From positions 1 to 44,466 of the forward strand of contig JAWOBX010000025.1 in NCBI GenBank assembly GCA_046484125.1: DNA of 44,466 nt, read 5' to 3'. The position numbers were made by a program, and so were the translations under genes. Of this stretch, positions 1 to 10,107 are shown in pieces (position 1 is the first letter of the stretch; each line of letters starts with the position of its first letter). This DNA comes from JBGLNL01 sp046484125 (GTDB lineage Bacteria; Chloroflexota; Dehalococcoidia; SZUA-161; SpSt-899). Under the pieces are notes generated by a model. That model had not been told where the DNA came from and made no database searches. It saw only the letters and a program-made list of their open reading frames with translations.

Positions 1-312
1 AGTTCGGCTATACAGGCGGTGATGAACGGTGGCTCATATCTCTCCCCTACCGCCGCCTCTATACTTATCGAGGAATGCCAGCACCACGTAACCGAGGAAG
101 AGAAGGACCCGTATCAGCAGCTCACCGACAGGGAGAGAGAAGTGCTCAAGCTTGTTGCCGAGGGTTATACGGCCAGAGAGATCGCCGATATGCTGGTTAT
201 CAGCGTGAGAACCGCGGAGTCCTACAAGTCGAGCCTTATGCAGAAGCTGGATATCCACAACAGAACAGACCTTATCAAATTCGCCATCCGAAGGAGTATC
301 ATTGCCATGTAG
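1..312 (+). CDS. NarL/FixJ-type response regulator, C-terminal part (5' truncated by window)
   Basis: The frame is open from the first base, so the receiver domain lies upstream of the window. The visible 103 residues hold the end of a receiver domain (AVMNGGSYLSP is typical of NarL-type regulators), a short linker, and a LuxR/GerE helix-turn-helix. The helix-turn-helix starts at LTDREREVLKLVAEG and includes REIADMLVISVRTAESY. This DNA-binding half would activate or repress promoters after phosphorylation of the receiver by a sensor kinase. The stop is TAG at 310-312. The partner kinase and target genes are not visible. The class is clear; the regulon is unknown. Confidence 0.9.
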   Translation, partial: SSAIQAVMNGGSYLSPTAASILIEECQHHVTEEEKDPYQQLTDREREVLKLVAEGYTAREIADMLVISVRTAESYKSSLMQKLDIHNRTDLIKFAIRRSIIAM

Positions 313-358
313 TGGCTTATCCACAGTTGCGACATAATTACGTGAATTCATGCAAGTA

Positions 359-575
359 AGTACCAGGTCTCTAACGGCTCTATATAAATGTTCCGCAATG
401 TTCTTTTTAACTCATTGGTTCAGAAGGAAAGGTTTGATACTCGGTGAGCGAACTCGGATTCCGAGTTCGCTCACCGAGTATCAACACAGGGTGGTTGGGT
501 GGGAAATGTAGTTAAGTTATACAATTGTTATTATCAGATAATCCAAAGTACGTTTATCTACGGGGACGCTACACT
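359..575. repeat. MITE-like palindrome-bearing repeat, copy A
   Basis: A non-coding block of about 217 bp that matches copy B (27718-27927) in overall order. It has a head with TCTATATAAATGTT, a weak hairpin (CAATG/CATTG around a T-rich loop), a long perfect palindrome (434-484), a G-rich segment, and a tail with TATCAG and GGGACGCTACACT. The head and the reverse complement of the tail look loosely alike, as short terminal inverted repeats would. Its right edge supplies the CTA that reads as the TAG stop of the exonuclease gene on the minus strand. The boundaries are approximate. Confidence 0.55.
434..484. repeat. Perfect palindrome, 25-bp arms, almost no loop
   Basis: Arms 434-458 and 460-484 are exact reverse complements around a single central base; as a hairpin the loop would be three bases. 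The arm sequence is unrelated to the palindromes at 17595-17644 and 27789-27842. No T-run follows on either strand, so an ordinary intrinsic terminator is not well supported. Confidence 0.9.
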
Positions 576-1347
576 AGAGCGCCAGCGTAATCCCGATGGG
601 GCAATGATCGGAACCTATCACCTCCGGCATGATGAAGGCGTCTTTTAGCGCCGGAAGCAGGTTCTCAGAGATGAAGAAATAGTCGATCCTCCACCCCACA
701 TTCCTCTCTCTGGCTTTCGATTTGTAGTCCCACCAGGTATACTGGCCGGGCTCGGTGTTGAAATAGCGGAAGGTATCCACGTAGCCGTGGGAGACCAGCT
801 TATCGATCCACTCCCGCTCCAGGGGCAGGAACCCGGATATCATTTCATTCTCTTTCGGCCGGGCCAGGTCGATTTCCTTATGAGCCGTGTTGACATCCCC
901 GCAGATGACGAGCTTTCTCCCCTGATTCTTTAAAGAATCCGCGTACTGGAGAAAGGCCTCGTAAAAAGCCATCTTGTATTGAAGGCGAAAGCTGTCCTTT
1001 TTACCATTGGGGAAATATATATTGAAAAGCAGGAAATCGACGTAGTCGGCGACGATAACCCTTCCCTCGAGGTCCATTTCCATCTCGGTGATGTCGTACT
1101 GGACTCTCAGCGGCTCCTCTCTGGTGAAAAGGGCGACGCCGCTGTATCCTTTGCGCTCGGGGTAGTTCCAGTAGGTGATGTATCCTTCCGGCTGAAGCAG
1201 GTCCGGCTTAAGCTGATCCAGATGTGCCTTGGTCTCCTGCGGACACAGAATATCCGGTGACCGCTGCTTGAGAAGTTCAAGGAAACCTTTTTCTTTAGCG
1301 GCGCGGATCCCGTTTACATTCCAGGAGAGTATCTTTATCTCAGCCAT
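574..1347 (-). CDS. xth: Exodeoxyribonuclease III (AP endonuclease family)
   Basis: A 257-residue protein of the exonuclease III/APE1 (EEP) family that would cut DNA 5' to abasic sites and remove 3' blocks during base-excision repair in the cytoplasm. Visible motifs in order are LSWNVNGIRA at the N-terminus, CPQETK (metal-binding Glu), YSGVALF, CGDVNTAHKEIDL (catalytic Asp/Asn), WWDYKSKARERNVGWRIDYF, and GSDHCPI with the catalytic Asp-His near the C-terminus. All key residues are present and the length is normal. I chose the ATG at 1347, because family members begin a few residues before the LSWNVNG strand. A TTG four codons upstream is possible. The stop codon lies on the edge of repeat copy A. 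Confidence 0.95.
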   Translation of the reverse strand: MAEIKILSWNVNGIRAAKEKGFLELLKQRSPDILCPQETKAHLDQLKPDLLQPEGYITYWNYPERKGYSGVALFTREEPLRVQYDITEMEMDLEGRVIVADYVDFLLFNIYFPNGKKDSFRLQYKMAFYEAFLQYADSLKNQGRKLVICGDVNTAHKEIDLARPKENEMISGFLPLEREWIDKLVSHGYVDTFRYFNTEPGQYTWWDYKSKARERNVGWRIDYFFISENLLPALKDAFIMPEVIGSDHCPIGITLAL

Positions 1348-1455
1348 TCTTGGAACCAATCCTGAAGTTCGTGTTATCTATGATACCTTTTGGAGGCGTG
1401 GGGGTAAAGTGGAATAGACAGTTTTTATATGGAAAAGCAATCCATGCTTGTAACG

Positions 1456-1488
1456 AAAGGGGCGGGGTCTTCTGGCGCCCGCCCCTTT
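1456..1488 (-). terminator. Hairpin terminator after the giant secreted protein gene
   Basis: Arms 1456-1466 and 1478-1488 form an 11-bp GC-rich perfect stem with an 11-base loop, 27 bases beyond the minus-strand stop at 1515. The T-run after the stem on the minus strand is short (TTT), so termination may be moderate. Confidence 0.6.
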
Positions 1489-1514
1489 AAAGCGATCTAG
1501 CCCGGTTTTTATGG

Positions 1515-4500
1515 CTACGGCAGGAACAGCGAACCAAACAGCTCTACTGCCGGACTGCCGGTAACATCTGTCCCGTTTTTCAGCTCCACCTCATCGCCAT
1601 ACAGTGCGCCTTCAAGGGTCACATTGTTTTTGACTTCAATGGTAGCGTATGGTGCTAAAAATGTACCAACGTATGTTCCCCCGTTATGCAGCTTCACGCT
1701 GCCACCCCCGATCCTGACCAGCACGTCGCTGGCATCGCCGCTGGCTGAGACGATGGCCATCTGAACGTTCTGCTTCATCTCCACATCGCCCGGGACATCG
1801 ATTAGAATTGTACCATCACTGACATCCAGATTGAGGGTTCCATTCTTAGCTAACTCAATCGAATCGAAGGCATACGTCCCTGAACTCAGAGTCAGTGCGG
1901 CGTTCTGTTTGACGGTCAGTTTGCCGTAATTGCCCGGTGGGAGCGTTAGCGTATCGTTCTTATCAACGGTTACATCCTCCCCACCCGCCGTCACCGCTAC
2001 TTCTACTGGTGTAACAGCCGGGATTTCAGGAGGAGCCGCCCCTTCGGTTACCGTACCGCCTACAGTAGCGTTATTCTTCAGGGTCACTACACCGGCGGCG
2101 GTAACGTCGCCCGCCACACTGGCTTTGTTCTTCAACTCCACATCCCCGCCCGACGTTACACTGCCACCAACAGCCGCCCGGTTATTGAGTTCCACGTCAG
2201 CGTCAGTGGTGACGTTCCCCTCCACAGAGCTATCGTTGTGCAAAATCGCCCCGCCGCTGACGCTCACCAGGTCACCGGTTACCAGTCCGTTGTTCTTAAC
2301 CTCAACCTCCCCATTGGCTGCAAGTCCCCCGTGGATAGCGGCATTATTATGCACGGTAAGTACGTCCGTATCGCCCGAGGCAAATACGGCATACCTCAGG
2401 AATCCGTGCACCACCTCCGCCCGGAAGGTGTCCGTTCCCACTCCTCCGTCATCATCGGCCACTGTAACCGTAACCGTATAAACTCCGGGGTTGGAATAGA
2501 CGTGGCTTCCGGAGACGGTACCGGCCGCCTGGTCTATTATGCCGGGGTCAACCGCTCCGTCGCCCCAATCGATCGTCGCCGTATGCGTATCCTCCGCGCC
2601 CGGATCGGTGAACGTCGCCGGTGCCAGGCTTACCACCTCATCCTCGAAGGCCAACTGGCCGGTGCCGGCATCCACAGTGGGAGGTACGTTGGTAACAGTC
2701 ACAGTCCCGCCAGCAGAACTGACCGAACCGTCATCATCCTCAACCGCCAGCGATACACCATAGGAGCCATCTTCTATGAAAGTGAAACCGGGATTCTGTT
2801 CGGTCGATGTGCCCAGTCCGGCGAAGTCCCAGCTCCAGCCAACGATCTCGTCAGCAGGCGAGGTTGAGGTATCGGTGAACTGTACTGGCGAGCCCTCGTC
2901 CTGGGGCTCCGGCTCCCATGAGAACCCGGCTGTTGGCGCCATATCGGTTATGGTCACTGTCTGGCACTTGCTTCCACTCAGCCCGGCGGAGTCGGTGACC
3001 GTCAGGCAGACGTCGTATTGCCCGTCATCCATAAAGGTGAACTCGGGGTTCCGGGCAGACGAGGTGCCCGCTCCACCGAAGTCCCAGTCCCAGGCGATGA
3101 TTTCACTGCCTCCCGGCTCGGAGGCATCGGTGAACTGTACCGGTGAGCCCTCGGATTGCGGCTCCGGCTCCCAGTTGAAATCCGCCTCCGGCCCGAGGCT
3201 AACCACATTTATGGTTCCGGAAGCGGTGCCGTAACCGCCGTCATCGTCGGTGACAGTCAAATTGACGGTAAACGTACCGCTCTGGACATACTCATGGGTC
3301 ACAACCTCACCTGAAGTAGAACCGCCGTCTCCAAAATCCCATTCCCATGAAACGATCTCTCCATCTGTTACATATGAATCTGAGGCATCAAATGTCACAT
3401 CCTCGCCGCTAACAGGGTTCTCTGGGGAATAAGAAAATGATGCTACCACCGGCGGCTGAATAACAGTAAGATCTACCGGTATGCTTAAGCTCTCATTGGC
3501 AATCCCGATATCAGAAACTATAGCCAAAGCACTATATTCACCTGCCGAAAGATTGGTGGCATCCACATTCACGTTCACCGATTTCGGTGTACCTGGTTGA
3601 ACAATGCCGCTATCAGGTGATGCTGAAACCCAACCGGCGTCCGTTTCGACGTAGGTCGCGTATCCTTCGTCAGGCACCATATCCGTTGCACCAGTATCAG
3701 AATCCGACATCATGGCCTTTATATCCAACATCCCATCATCAGCAATGTAACAAAGCGGACCAGTAATCATGATGGAATCAGAATCAACACTTAACGGTAT
3801 TTTAGAAAGCACTTCGAAATCGTCGCCTTCCCAATCTGCGAGGAAAACGGACCTATGGGCAGCGAGGTTTACCATGATAATATATTCAGAGCCACACATA
3901 TCCATCCCATCTATATTCCCTGGCATTTCCGGGAACACATCGCTGCCTGCGCCAGTAGCGGGGTTCTGGTCAGCATCGAGACATATTATCCCCATGGAAT
4001 CTTCCCAGCCAGTATACGTATCAATCGAGAAATACATCGCCTCGGGTCCCACCATGGTTTCCAACCGATCTATATCAACTGGCCCACCCTCGGAAGGGTC
4101 GTATACAGAAAAAGCCGATATATCTTTTACATTAAACTCCATTGAGCCAGTGCCGCTATTGGATACGAGCATGGTATCATCGGTAACTTCACCTGACGGG
4201 AGTGTCAAACTTATCGCTTCAGGTGACACAGACAGGTTATGTTGAATTTCAGTCACGTTAACTGTAAAGCGGCTAATAGCATGCCCACCATCGTCATCTG
4301 AGACCATTATATGCACGTTATATTCGCCGGGTTGACCGTAGAAATGGCTGCCCTCAACAGTATCCAGTTCATCGCCACCCATATCCGGGCGGCCTTCATC
4401 AGTACCAATCACTCCCCTCTCAAAAACACCATCGCCCCAATCGATGTAAGCCGTATGGGTATCCTCCCATCCCGGGTCATAGAAAGGCACAGCGATATCC

Positions 4501-7500
4501 AGAGTTTCACCAGCGCTTATGGTAGTATCATCTGTCGATTCGATGACGGGATCGGCGTTCTGAATTGTTACAGTTCCTGAACCTCTACGAGTCTCACTCC
4601 CGCTTTTCACCTCAACGGTTGCCTTACCACTCCAATCATCGCCCCACCCGAAAGTTCCTTGCGGGTTGTCACTCCAACCGGTGTCCCAAGAGCCATCGCT
4701 ATCAAAGTCCCAGGAATACTGCAACGGCTCTCCGCTGGGATTGCTGGAACCGCTGGCATCAAATGTGATTCCACGACCTTCCTGGCCTATATATGGGCCA
4801 CCTGCATCCGCTGTTATCGCCGGGCCGCTTACATGCAAGGACTTTGTCGCACTGTTATTGTCATAGTTACTTTCAATGAAGGCATTAAACGGACTTATGG
4901 CGACATGTATTTCATGATCGCCGGGAATAGCATCCCATTGTACACTTGCCAGAGTGCTGCTGCCCGAATCCACGTTAACAAGAGCCTGATCTATCAAGTG
5001 GCCATATTTAGGGGCACCATCAAAAAAGTCGATTTTTACATCTTCGACAGGCGCATTGCCAATGTTATGTACCACGGCATTGATATTGATACTTTCACCG
5101 CTAGCAGGGTTTTCATTAGAGAATGAAATATCTGAGGAGTTAAGGGAAAGGTCCGGATACAACTGAGCCCATACCCTTGCACGATCTTGTACTTCGAATT
5201 CATACCCATCGGTTGAGCCCGAACCGGTAACTGCTATGTCATAACTTGAAGGAGAACCGGAGAGGGTATATTCATTCGCGAACATACCATCATTAGATTC
5301 TTCATCTTCGTGCAGCCCGTCATCATAGAGCTCAATACTTTCATCCGGATAGCCTCGGCGCTTTATGGTTGCCACCACTGATGGATTGTCAATCGTTGAA
5401 TTTGCATCCACCATTTCGGCTGCAATTGTCATAGTTTCGTCAGGTGCGTAATGATTCTTTTCCAACTCAAGGGCAATGGTGGTATCAGTATCTAATAGGG
5501 TTGTAACTGAATACATTGCACCCTCTTCCTGGAGGTCCCCTGCATTAACCTTCACCGTCCATATGCCGGGCTCAGGATTCTTTATCCCGAAAATCTCGCC
5601 CTTTAGTGCCTCCGAATCTGACTGCGCATATTGTACTGAAGGTGCTTCTTCCACAGAGGATGGCTCAATTATTGACTCGCCCGGAGTTATCAAAGTTAAT
5701 TCCAAACCGCTTGCAAGTGAATACAGATAAAAAGCAGCTTCAGAGGCTTCACCAATAACCACTTGATGTGTATTTTCTTCGCCAGTAGATATCTTGCCCT
5801 GAAGAGCAGGTGCCTGCTGCGCGGCGGGATCCTTACCAGGCGGTCTTAATTGATCCCAGTTTTGCTGAACAATATTTTCCACCATATCCAGCACTTCAGT
5901 ATTGCTCGTTAAACCTGAATGAGTTGATTCAACCTTCCATAACGGTACCCCATCCATTTTGACATCATCAACTCCAATGAGCATGTCGAACTCACTGGTA
6001 ACGCCTGTGATAATATCACCTATCCCACCACTCCAGACACCGGCAATGGTATAGTAGCTAAGCCCAACATCTTCGCCAGATATTCCTGTTTCGTGGTTTA
6101 TGTCCTGTATGAAATCGCTTGTTGGCAGCATTTGTTGAGGAGCTGTCCGCTCCGGAAGAATATCTATAGCTTCCTCAACCACCCCTTGGCAAATCCCTGA
6201 ATCACGGCATAATGAGTTGACAATATGACTTATAACATTATCCCAAATGTATTCGATACCGTTATTGGGGGTACCAATCATTATTAATTTGTCCACGTGA
6301 CCCTTAAAATAATCTGGGCCGACATCACCACTTTCGATATAGGCTCGAGCTACCAGGCCTCCCATACTGTGGGCAACTATGTCTATCTTTCCAGCACCTT
6401 CGTTAATTCTCGCTTTACCTATCTCTCGGGATAATTGTTCGGCATATTCATTGATTTTCCTTTGCGTGCCACCGATATCGACGTCATTAAACTGATACTG
6501 GAAAGTGAACGGACCGATAACTGTGTAATTGCTGACATAGGCATTAATACCATTACCTTTGAACAACTCACTACCAATAGGTGATTTATCATGGTCCTGC
6601 TGTGTTTCAATTGCACCCCTAATAACCTCAATATAATCACTAGATAAACCAGTCAATTCGCTAATAAGCTCTGCCCAAACTCCTGGATTGACCTCATCTG
6701 TTGGTAAGTGATAACCATGAACAAAGATTACAGTCTTTTCGGCGGCTTTGAACACTGCCGGGTCCGACCATTCCGACCAGCTAGTCTGGCTTCCACTGCT
6801 GTCACGGTACTTAACTCGCCAGTAATAATACTTTCCATAATCCAGATCTGTCCTAGGGATAGCTCTTTGCACATACATGATCCTGCTAATCGGGAGGGGT
6901 ACCCTATATGAGAATTTTTTAATGGCATTCGTATCCCAGTAATCATCTGATACCGGGCCTGTTAGTGGCTCATTTCGGGGCAGTATCTGCCAATAGGCTG
7001 CCGTAAGGTTGTCATCAGTATCAAGATCCTGGAAAGGACTGGACTCGAGTATAACCTTGTCATTGCTTAAGGATATCCGTTGGGAATCAGTCGGAGATGA
7101 AGCAACCGGTTTTTCGGGTGGGCAATTACCGCTATCACATTCACTGGGGCCTGATTCTCCAAGTGAAGTAGATTGACAGGGAACGAGCTGCCCGCAAAAG
7201 CTATTGTCGTACGGATTGAAGCCAAGTACATCGAAACAATAGTCGACATACCACCAGAACGCTGTTATTATGGTGTATCCAGAAAACGCATACAACGCAC
7301 TATTAATCGCTTGGTGTGTTTCTTCCTCAAGCCATTCATAAATCGCCTGTATCACCTGGTCCAAAATGCCCTGGTAATATTGACATGGGTGTTGCATTGA
7401 GATTTGGCTCGGGTCGCATTCGGGATTATAGATATTGTTTCCACCGGTTCCGGCCGTGTTTGAATCGTAACTACACCCGGAACCGATAGCGAAGTAAGGG

Positions 7501-8201
7501 GAATCGTTACATACAGCGCCGCCATGGTGAGTAGCCGAATTAGCGTAAAAATCGCAATTCCGTATTTCACTTACGAGGCCACTGTGATAAATGGCACCCC
7601 CGTAATCAGCAGTGTTATTGGTGAAAGCGCAATTTTCAACGATAGTATGAAAGCTGCTCATATATATGGCGCCGCCTCTATGTGCGTTGCTATCCGAGAA
7701 ATTACAATCTTTTACGGTCAGCATAGGCCCCTCGGGAATATAAATACCCCCTCCTTTTGAAGCATCCCCGCCGGTAATACTAAACCCATCAATTATCACA
7801 GGACAATACAGGTCGGACCCGCCCATAGTTATAACCGGGCCGGCCTCATCGCCATCAATCACAGAGGATCCCGCCCCGCTTCCAACGATCCTTACGGGTT
7901 CCCGCATTCGGCTAAGTAGCGAATAATAATTCGAGAAGAGGTAATACTCATCCTCACCCTCGATTTCGTCAAGGAATGATGAAGTATTTACCGTTATGTT
8001 CTCATGATAGGTTCCTGGTACTACTTGAATTGTATCACCCGGTGAGCTATTGTTGATTGCTTCCTGAATAGTCGGGTACTGGGCGGGTACATGAAGCGTC
8101 TTTGGTCCCCAGTCCATGGCTTGCGCCGGTTGACTCGCCACAAGCGTACCGCTGGTTACCAGCATGAGTATTAGAACTGATAATACTATCGCCCTCATCA
8201 A
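1515..8201 (-). CDS. Giant secreted multidomain protein: beta-helix, lipase-like hydrolase, CARDB/PKD and bactofilin-like repeats
   Basis: A 2228-residue exported protein. Residues 1-28 are a signal peptide ending in AQA. Residues about 35-260 form a right-handed beta-helix (pectate-lyase-like, starting at VPAQYPTIQEAIN). About 380-485 resemble a fibronectin-like module. About 488-790 are an alpha/beta-hydrolase of the PGAP1/lipase type with VFVHGYH, the nucleophile elbow AHSMGG near residue 609, GTPNNG, and a candidate catalytic His in ESTHSG. Then come a CARDB-like module (about 1015-1125), PKD repeats (about 1134-1314), a region with Asp-rich metal-binding-like loops (about 1320-1580), four more PKD domains to about 1934, and a C-terminal run of bactofilin-like repeats (about 1940-2228). 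A good ribosome site (GAGGAGG) precedes the first ATG. No cell-wall anchor is visible. The hydrolase substrate is unknown. Confidence 0.85.
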   Translation of the reverse strand: MMRAIVLSVLILMLVTSGTLVASQPAQAMDWGPKTLHVPAQYPTIQEAINNSSPGDTIQVVPGTYHENITVNTSSFLDEIEGEDEYYLFSNYYSLLSRMREPVRIVGSGAGSSVIDGDEAGPVITMGGSDLYCPVIIDGFSITGGDASKGGGIYIPEGPMLTVKDCNFSDSNAHRGGAIYMSSFHTIVENCAFTNNTADYGGAIYHSGLVSEIRNCDFYANSATHHGGAVCNDSPYFAIGSGCSYDSNTAGTGGNNIYNPECDPSQISMQHPCQYYQGILDQVIQAIYEWLEEETHQAINSALYAFSGYTIITAFWWYVDYCFDVLGFNPYDNSFCGQLVPCQSTSLGESGPSECDSGNCPPEKPVASSPTDSQRISLSNDKVILESSPFQDLDTDDNLTAAYWQILPRNEPLTGPVSDDYWDTNAIKKFSYRVPLPISRIMYVQRAIPRTDLDYGKYYYWRVKYRDSSGSQTSWSEWSDPAVFKAAEKTVIFVHGYHLPTDEVNPGVWAELISELTGLSSDYIEVIRGAIETQQDHDKSPIGSELFKGNGINAYVSNYTVIGPFTFQYQFNDVDIGGTQRKINEYAEQLSREIGKARINEGAGKIDIVAHSMGGLVARAYIESGDVGPDYFKGHVDKLIMIGTPNNGIEYIWDNVISHIVNSLCRDSGICQGVVEEAIDILPERTAPQQMLPTSDFIQDINHETGISGEDVGLSYYTIAGVWSGGIGDIITGVTSEFDMLIGVDDVKMDGVPLWKVESTHSGLTSNTEVLDMVENIVQQNWDQLRPPGKDPAAQQAPALQGKISTGEENTHQVVIGEASEAAFYLYSLASGLELTLITPGESIIEPSSVEEAPSVQYAQSDSEALKGEIFGIKNPEPGIWTVKVNAGDLQEEGAMYSVTTLLDTDTTIALELEKNHYAPDETMTIAAEMVDANSTIDNPSVVATIKRRGYPDESIELYDDGLHEDEESNDGMFANEYTLSGSPSSYDIAVTGSGSTDGYEFEVQDRARVWAQLYPDLSLNSSDISFSNENPASGESININAVVHNIGNAPVEDVKIDFFDGAPKYGHLIDQALVNVDSGSSTLASVQWDAIPGDHEIHVAISPFNAFIESNYDNNSATKSLHVSGPAITADAGGPYIGQEGRGITFDASGSSNPSGEPLQYSWDFDSDGSWDTGWSDNPQGTFGWGDDWSGKATVEVKSGSETRRGSGTVTIQNADPVIESTDDTTISAGETLDIAVPFYDPGWEDTHTAYIDWGDGVFERGVIGTDEGRPDMGGDELDTVEGSHFYGQPGEYNVHIMVSDDDGGHAISRFTVNVTEIQHNLSVSPEAISLTLPSGEVTDDTMLVSNSGTGSMEFNVKDISAFSVYDPSEGGPVDIDRLETMVGPEAMYFSIDTYTGWEDSMGIICLDADQNPATGAGSDVFPEMPGNIDGMDMCGSEYIIMVNLAAHRSVFLADWEGDDFEVLSKIPLSVDSDSIMITGPLCYIADDGMLDIKAMMSDSDTGATDMVPDEGYATYVETDAGWVSASPDSGIVQPGTPKSVNVNVDATNLSAGEYSALAIVSDIGIANESLSIPVDLTVIQPPVVASFSYSPENPVSGEDVTFDASDSYVTDGEIVSWEWDFGDGGSTSGEVVTHEYVQSGTFTVNLTVTDDDGGYGTASGTINVVSLGPEADFNWEPEPQSEGSPVQFTDASEPGGSEIIAWDWDFGGAGTSSARNPEFTFMDDGQYDVCLTVTDSAGLSGSKCQTVTITDMAPTAGFSWEPEPQDEGSPVQFTDTSTSPADEIVGWSWDFAGLGTSTEQNPGFTFIEDGSYGVSLAVEDDDGSVSSAGGTVTVTNVPPTVDAGTGQLAFEDEVVSLAPATFTDPGAEDTHTATIDWGDGAVDPGIIDQAAGTVSGSHVYSNPGVYTVTVTVADDDGGVGTDTFRAEVVHGFLRYAVFASGDTDVLTVHNNAAIHGGLAANGEVEVKNNGLVTGDLVSVSGGAILHNDSSVEGNVTTDADVELNNRAAVGGSVTSGGDVELKNKASVAGDVTAAGVVTLKNNATVGGTVTEGAAPPEIPAVTPVEVAVTAGGEDVTVDKNDTLTLPPGNYGKLTVKQNAALTLSSGTYAFDSIELAKNGTLNLDVSDGTILIDVPGDVEMKQNVQMAIVSASGDASDVLVRIGGGSVKLHNGGTYVGTFLAPYATIEVKNNVTLEGALYGDEVELKNGTDVTGSPAVELFGSLFLP

Positions 8202-8382
8202 GCCCTCCTCTTGAAATTGAATGCTAAGTACCCATTATTATGAAACCGACATTGTAAACTTCGATAATACAGTGAGGCATACGTTTTGATGGTGTTTATC
8301 ATCTCCATTGCTACACATAGAACTTCTAAAACAATACTGAGCTCTCAATTAAATTCAGCGTGTTTCCAACAAACAGGTTATC

Positions 8383-9693
8383 CTAGCTTCCCTGAGAATA
8401 CTTGATGGTAACAATTTCTGAGTAACGTGTTTCGTGAGTCAGGTATGAGCATTTCCTGAACTCGCTATATCCTGTTATATAAACATCGCCTTTCAAATCT
8501 ACGGCTATGTCAACTACCTCATCGGTATCACCACGACGTCCGTCGTATTGAGCCAACCAGATCTTTTCCCCTTGATGATCGTATTTGGCCACAGTAAAGT
8601 CCTGGTCCTCGGCATATTCAGGGCGTTCAACATGGGTAACATAGGCGAATCCGGCTGAATCCAGGACTATGCGCGAGCCTCCGTCATTAACGATCCAGAG
8701 CGAATTACCGGAATCATCATATTTCACCGTGCCTGATGTTCCGGTAATATAGACATTGCCCGATTGATCCAGCGCTATGTCCGAGCCAATATGAGGTGCC
8801 ATCCAGACAGTGTTCCCCGCACTATCCAGTTTGATTGTTCCGTGTGAGCCGGTAAAATACACGCTTCCTGAATCGTCTACCGCCATGCTTTCACCGTCTC
8901 TCGAGTCAACCCACTTTTCATTCCCGTCCTCATCGTACTTGACCGTACCACGGCTACCTGTTACATAGACATTACCAGCATCATCTACTACAAGCTCATT
9001 AACCTTGTGCTCCAGCTTTTCCATCTCACCGGAATAACGCGCTACCCAGAGCTGCTCGCCCTCGCTGTTGTATTTGACGGTGGCATAGGCAGTATCCCGG
9101 TCAAACCGTTTGCTCACACCGATGGTGCCGGCAACATAGACGTTACCTTCTTCGTCCAGTGCCAGCTCTGTGGCTTTGTCAAGTTCCCCACCGCTATCAT
9201 AAATACTTACCCAGATTTCCTCTCCATCCCTATTGTATTTAATGGTAGCGTAATCCTGATTACTACCATCTTCTGTTCCGGACTTAGGCCTGTTGGTGGC
9301 AAAGCCGGTAACATATACATAACCTTCTTCATCTACCGCTATGTCATAAGCGCTATCGTATTTATTAGCGGAATGGTTGTATGCAGCATCCCATAGCTTA
9401 CTGCCCGTTTCATCATATTTAATCGTGAAATAATCCGAGCTGCGTTCATCGCTGCAGGTGGTCCCTCCGGTAATGTAGACATTACCTTTTGAGTCATGCG
9501 TTAAGGCCCACACAAAAGTCCTATTATCATCGCGGCAATGATACTGGTTGACCCACTCCTCAACCACAGGCCCTTCCATATCTGAGTGAGCCTCACCGCT
9601 GGTACAGTGCTTGCACCCGTTACAAGACATCACTGACATAGTAATTGCCATAAAAAGGATAACCGTAAATACTAACTTGTACTTATTCGCCAT
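8383..9693 (-). CDS. SBBP-repeat beta-propeller lipoprotein
   Basis: A 436-residue exported protein built from repeated blades carrying GNVYVTG or GNVYITG and TVKYD signatures, the SBBP (beta-propeller) repeat pattern, at about 40-55 residue spacing from residue 60 to the end. The N-terminus is a hydrophobic signal ending in VMSC, a plausible lipobox. I chose the internal ATG at 9693 because AAGGA sits eight bases upstream; an upstream ATG at 9723 lacks this. Such propellers usually mediate surface binding, and no catalytic residues are evident. It follows the giant protein's promoter region in the same orientation, about 180 bp away, so the two may be separate transcripts. Function and ligand are unknown. 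Confidence 0.8.
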   Translation of the reverse strand: MANKYKLVFTVILFMAITMSVMSCNGCKHCTSGEAHSDMEGPVVEEWVNQYHCRDDNRTFVWALTHDSKGNVYITGGTTCSDERSSDYFTIKYDETGSKLWDAAYNHSANKYDSAYDIAVDEEGYVYVTGFATNRPKSGTEDGSNQDYATIKYNRDGEEIWVSIYDSGGELDKATELALDEEGNVYVAGTIGVSKRFDRDTAYATVKYNSEGEQLWVARYSGEMEKLEHKVNELVVDDAGNVYVTGSRGTVKYDEDGNEKWVDSRDGESMAVDDSGSVYFTGSHGTIKLDSAGNTVWMAPHIGSDIALDQSGNVYITGTSGTVKYDDSGNSLWIVNDGGSRIVLDSAGFAYVTHVERPEYAEDQDFTVAKYDHQGEKIWLAQYDGRRGDTDEVVDIAVDLKGDVYITGYSEFRKCSYLTHETRYSEIVTIKYSQGS

Positions 9694-9833
9694 TCTATGT
9701 ATCCTTAGTTCTGAAGTTTTCATACTGATTTCCGCTGCTCGTAATTTCCTTCACTTTTCTCTTCCTCCTGTCCTGCCTGTTTATTAATATTCAATCTAAT
9801 CATTCTGACTAGATTTAAGAAGCTTAATGGTAG

Positions 9834-9862
9834 AGGTTAGCATAGATTTACACCGGTGTCAA
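9834..9862 (-). promoter_or_regulatory. Candidate sigma-70 promoter for the SBBP lipoprotein gene
   Basis: On the minus strand, TTGACA (9857-9862) and TAACCT (9834-9839) are separated by 17 bases. This would give a leader of about 135 bases. The -35 is perfect and the -10 is weak. Confidence 0.4.
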
Positions 9863-10107
9863 CACATGTTTGGTAAAAAATGTTTACAAGTTGATCTGCC
9901 TTTTGTTTCTTCTTCTGTCAGCAGTATCTTAAGCGTTCTCCGGCCAGGCGGTGAAGTAGCCATCCACATTCATATCTAAGATTATAGAGTCCCGTCCCGA
10001 GAGTACGGGATGATATGTACTGATGCCCACTGACCTATTACGGCAGTTCTCCCGGCTCGCCCAGCAGTTGGGTGCCGCTTACTGTCACTCCTGGCGGATC
10101 CCCGGCC

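Noticed and set aside
434..484. Palindrome as a plain intrinsic terminator
   Set aside because: The stem is far longer than usual, has almost no loop, and no T-run follows on either strand.
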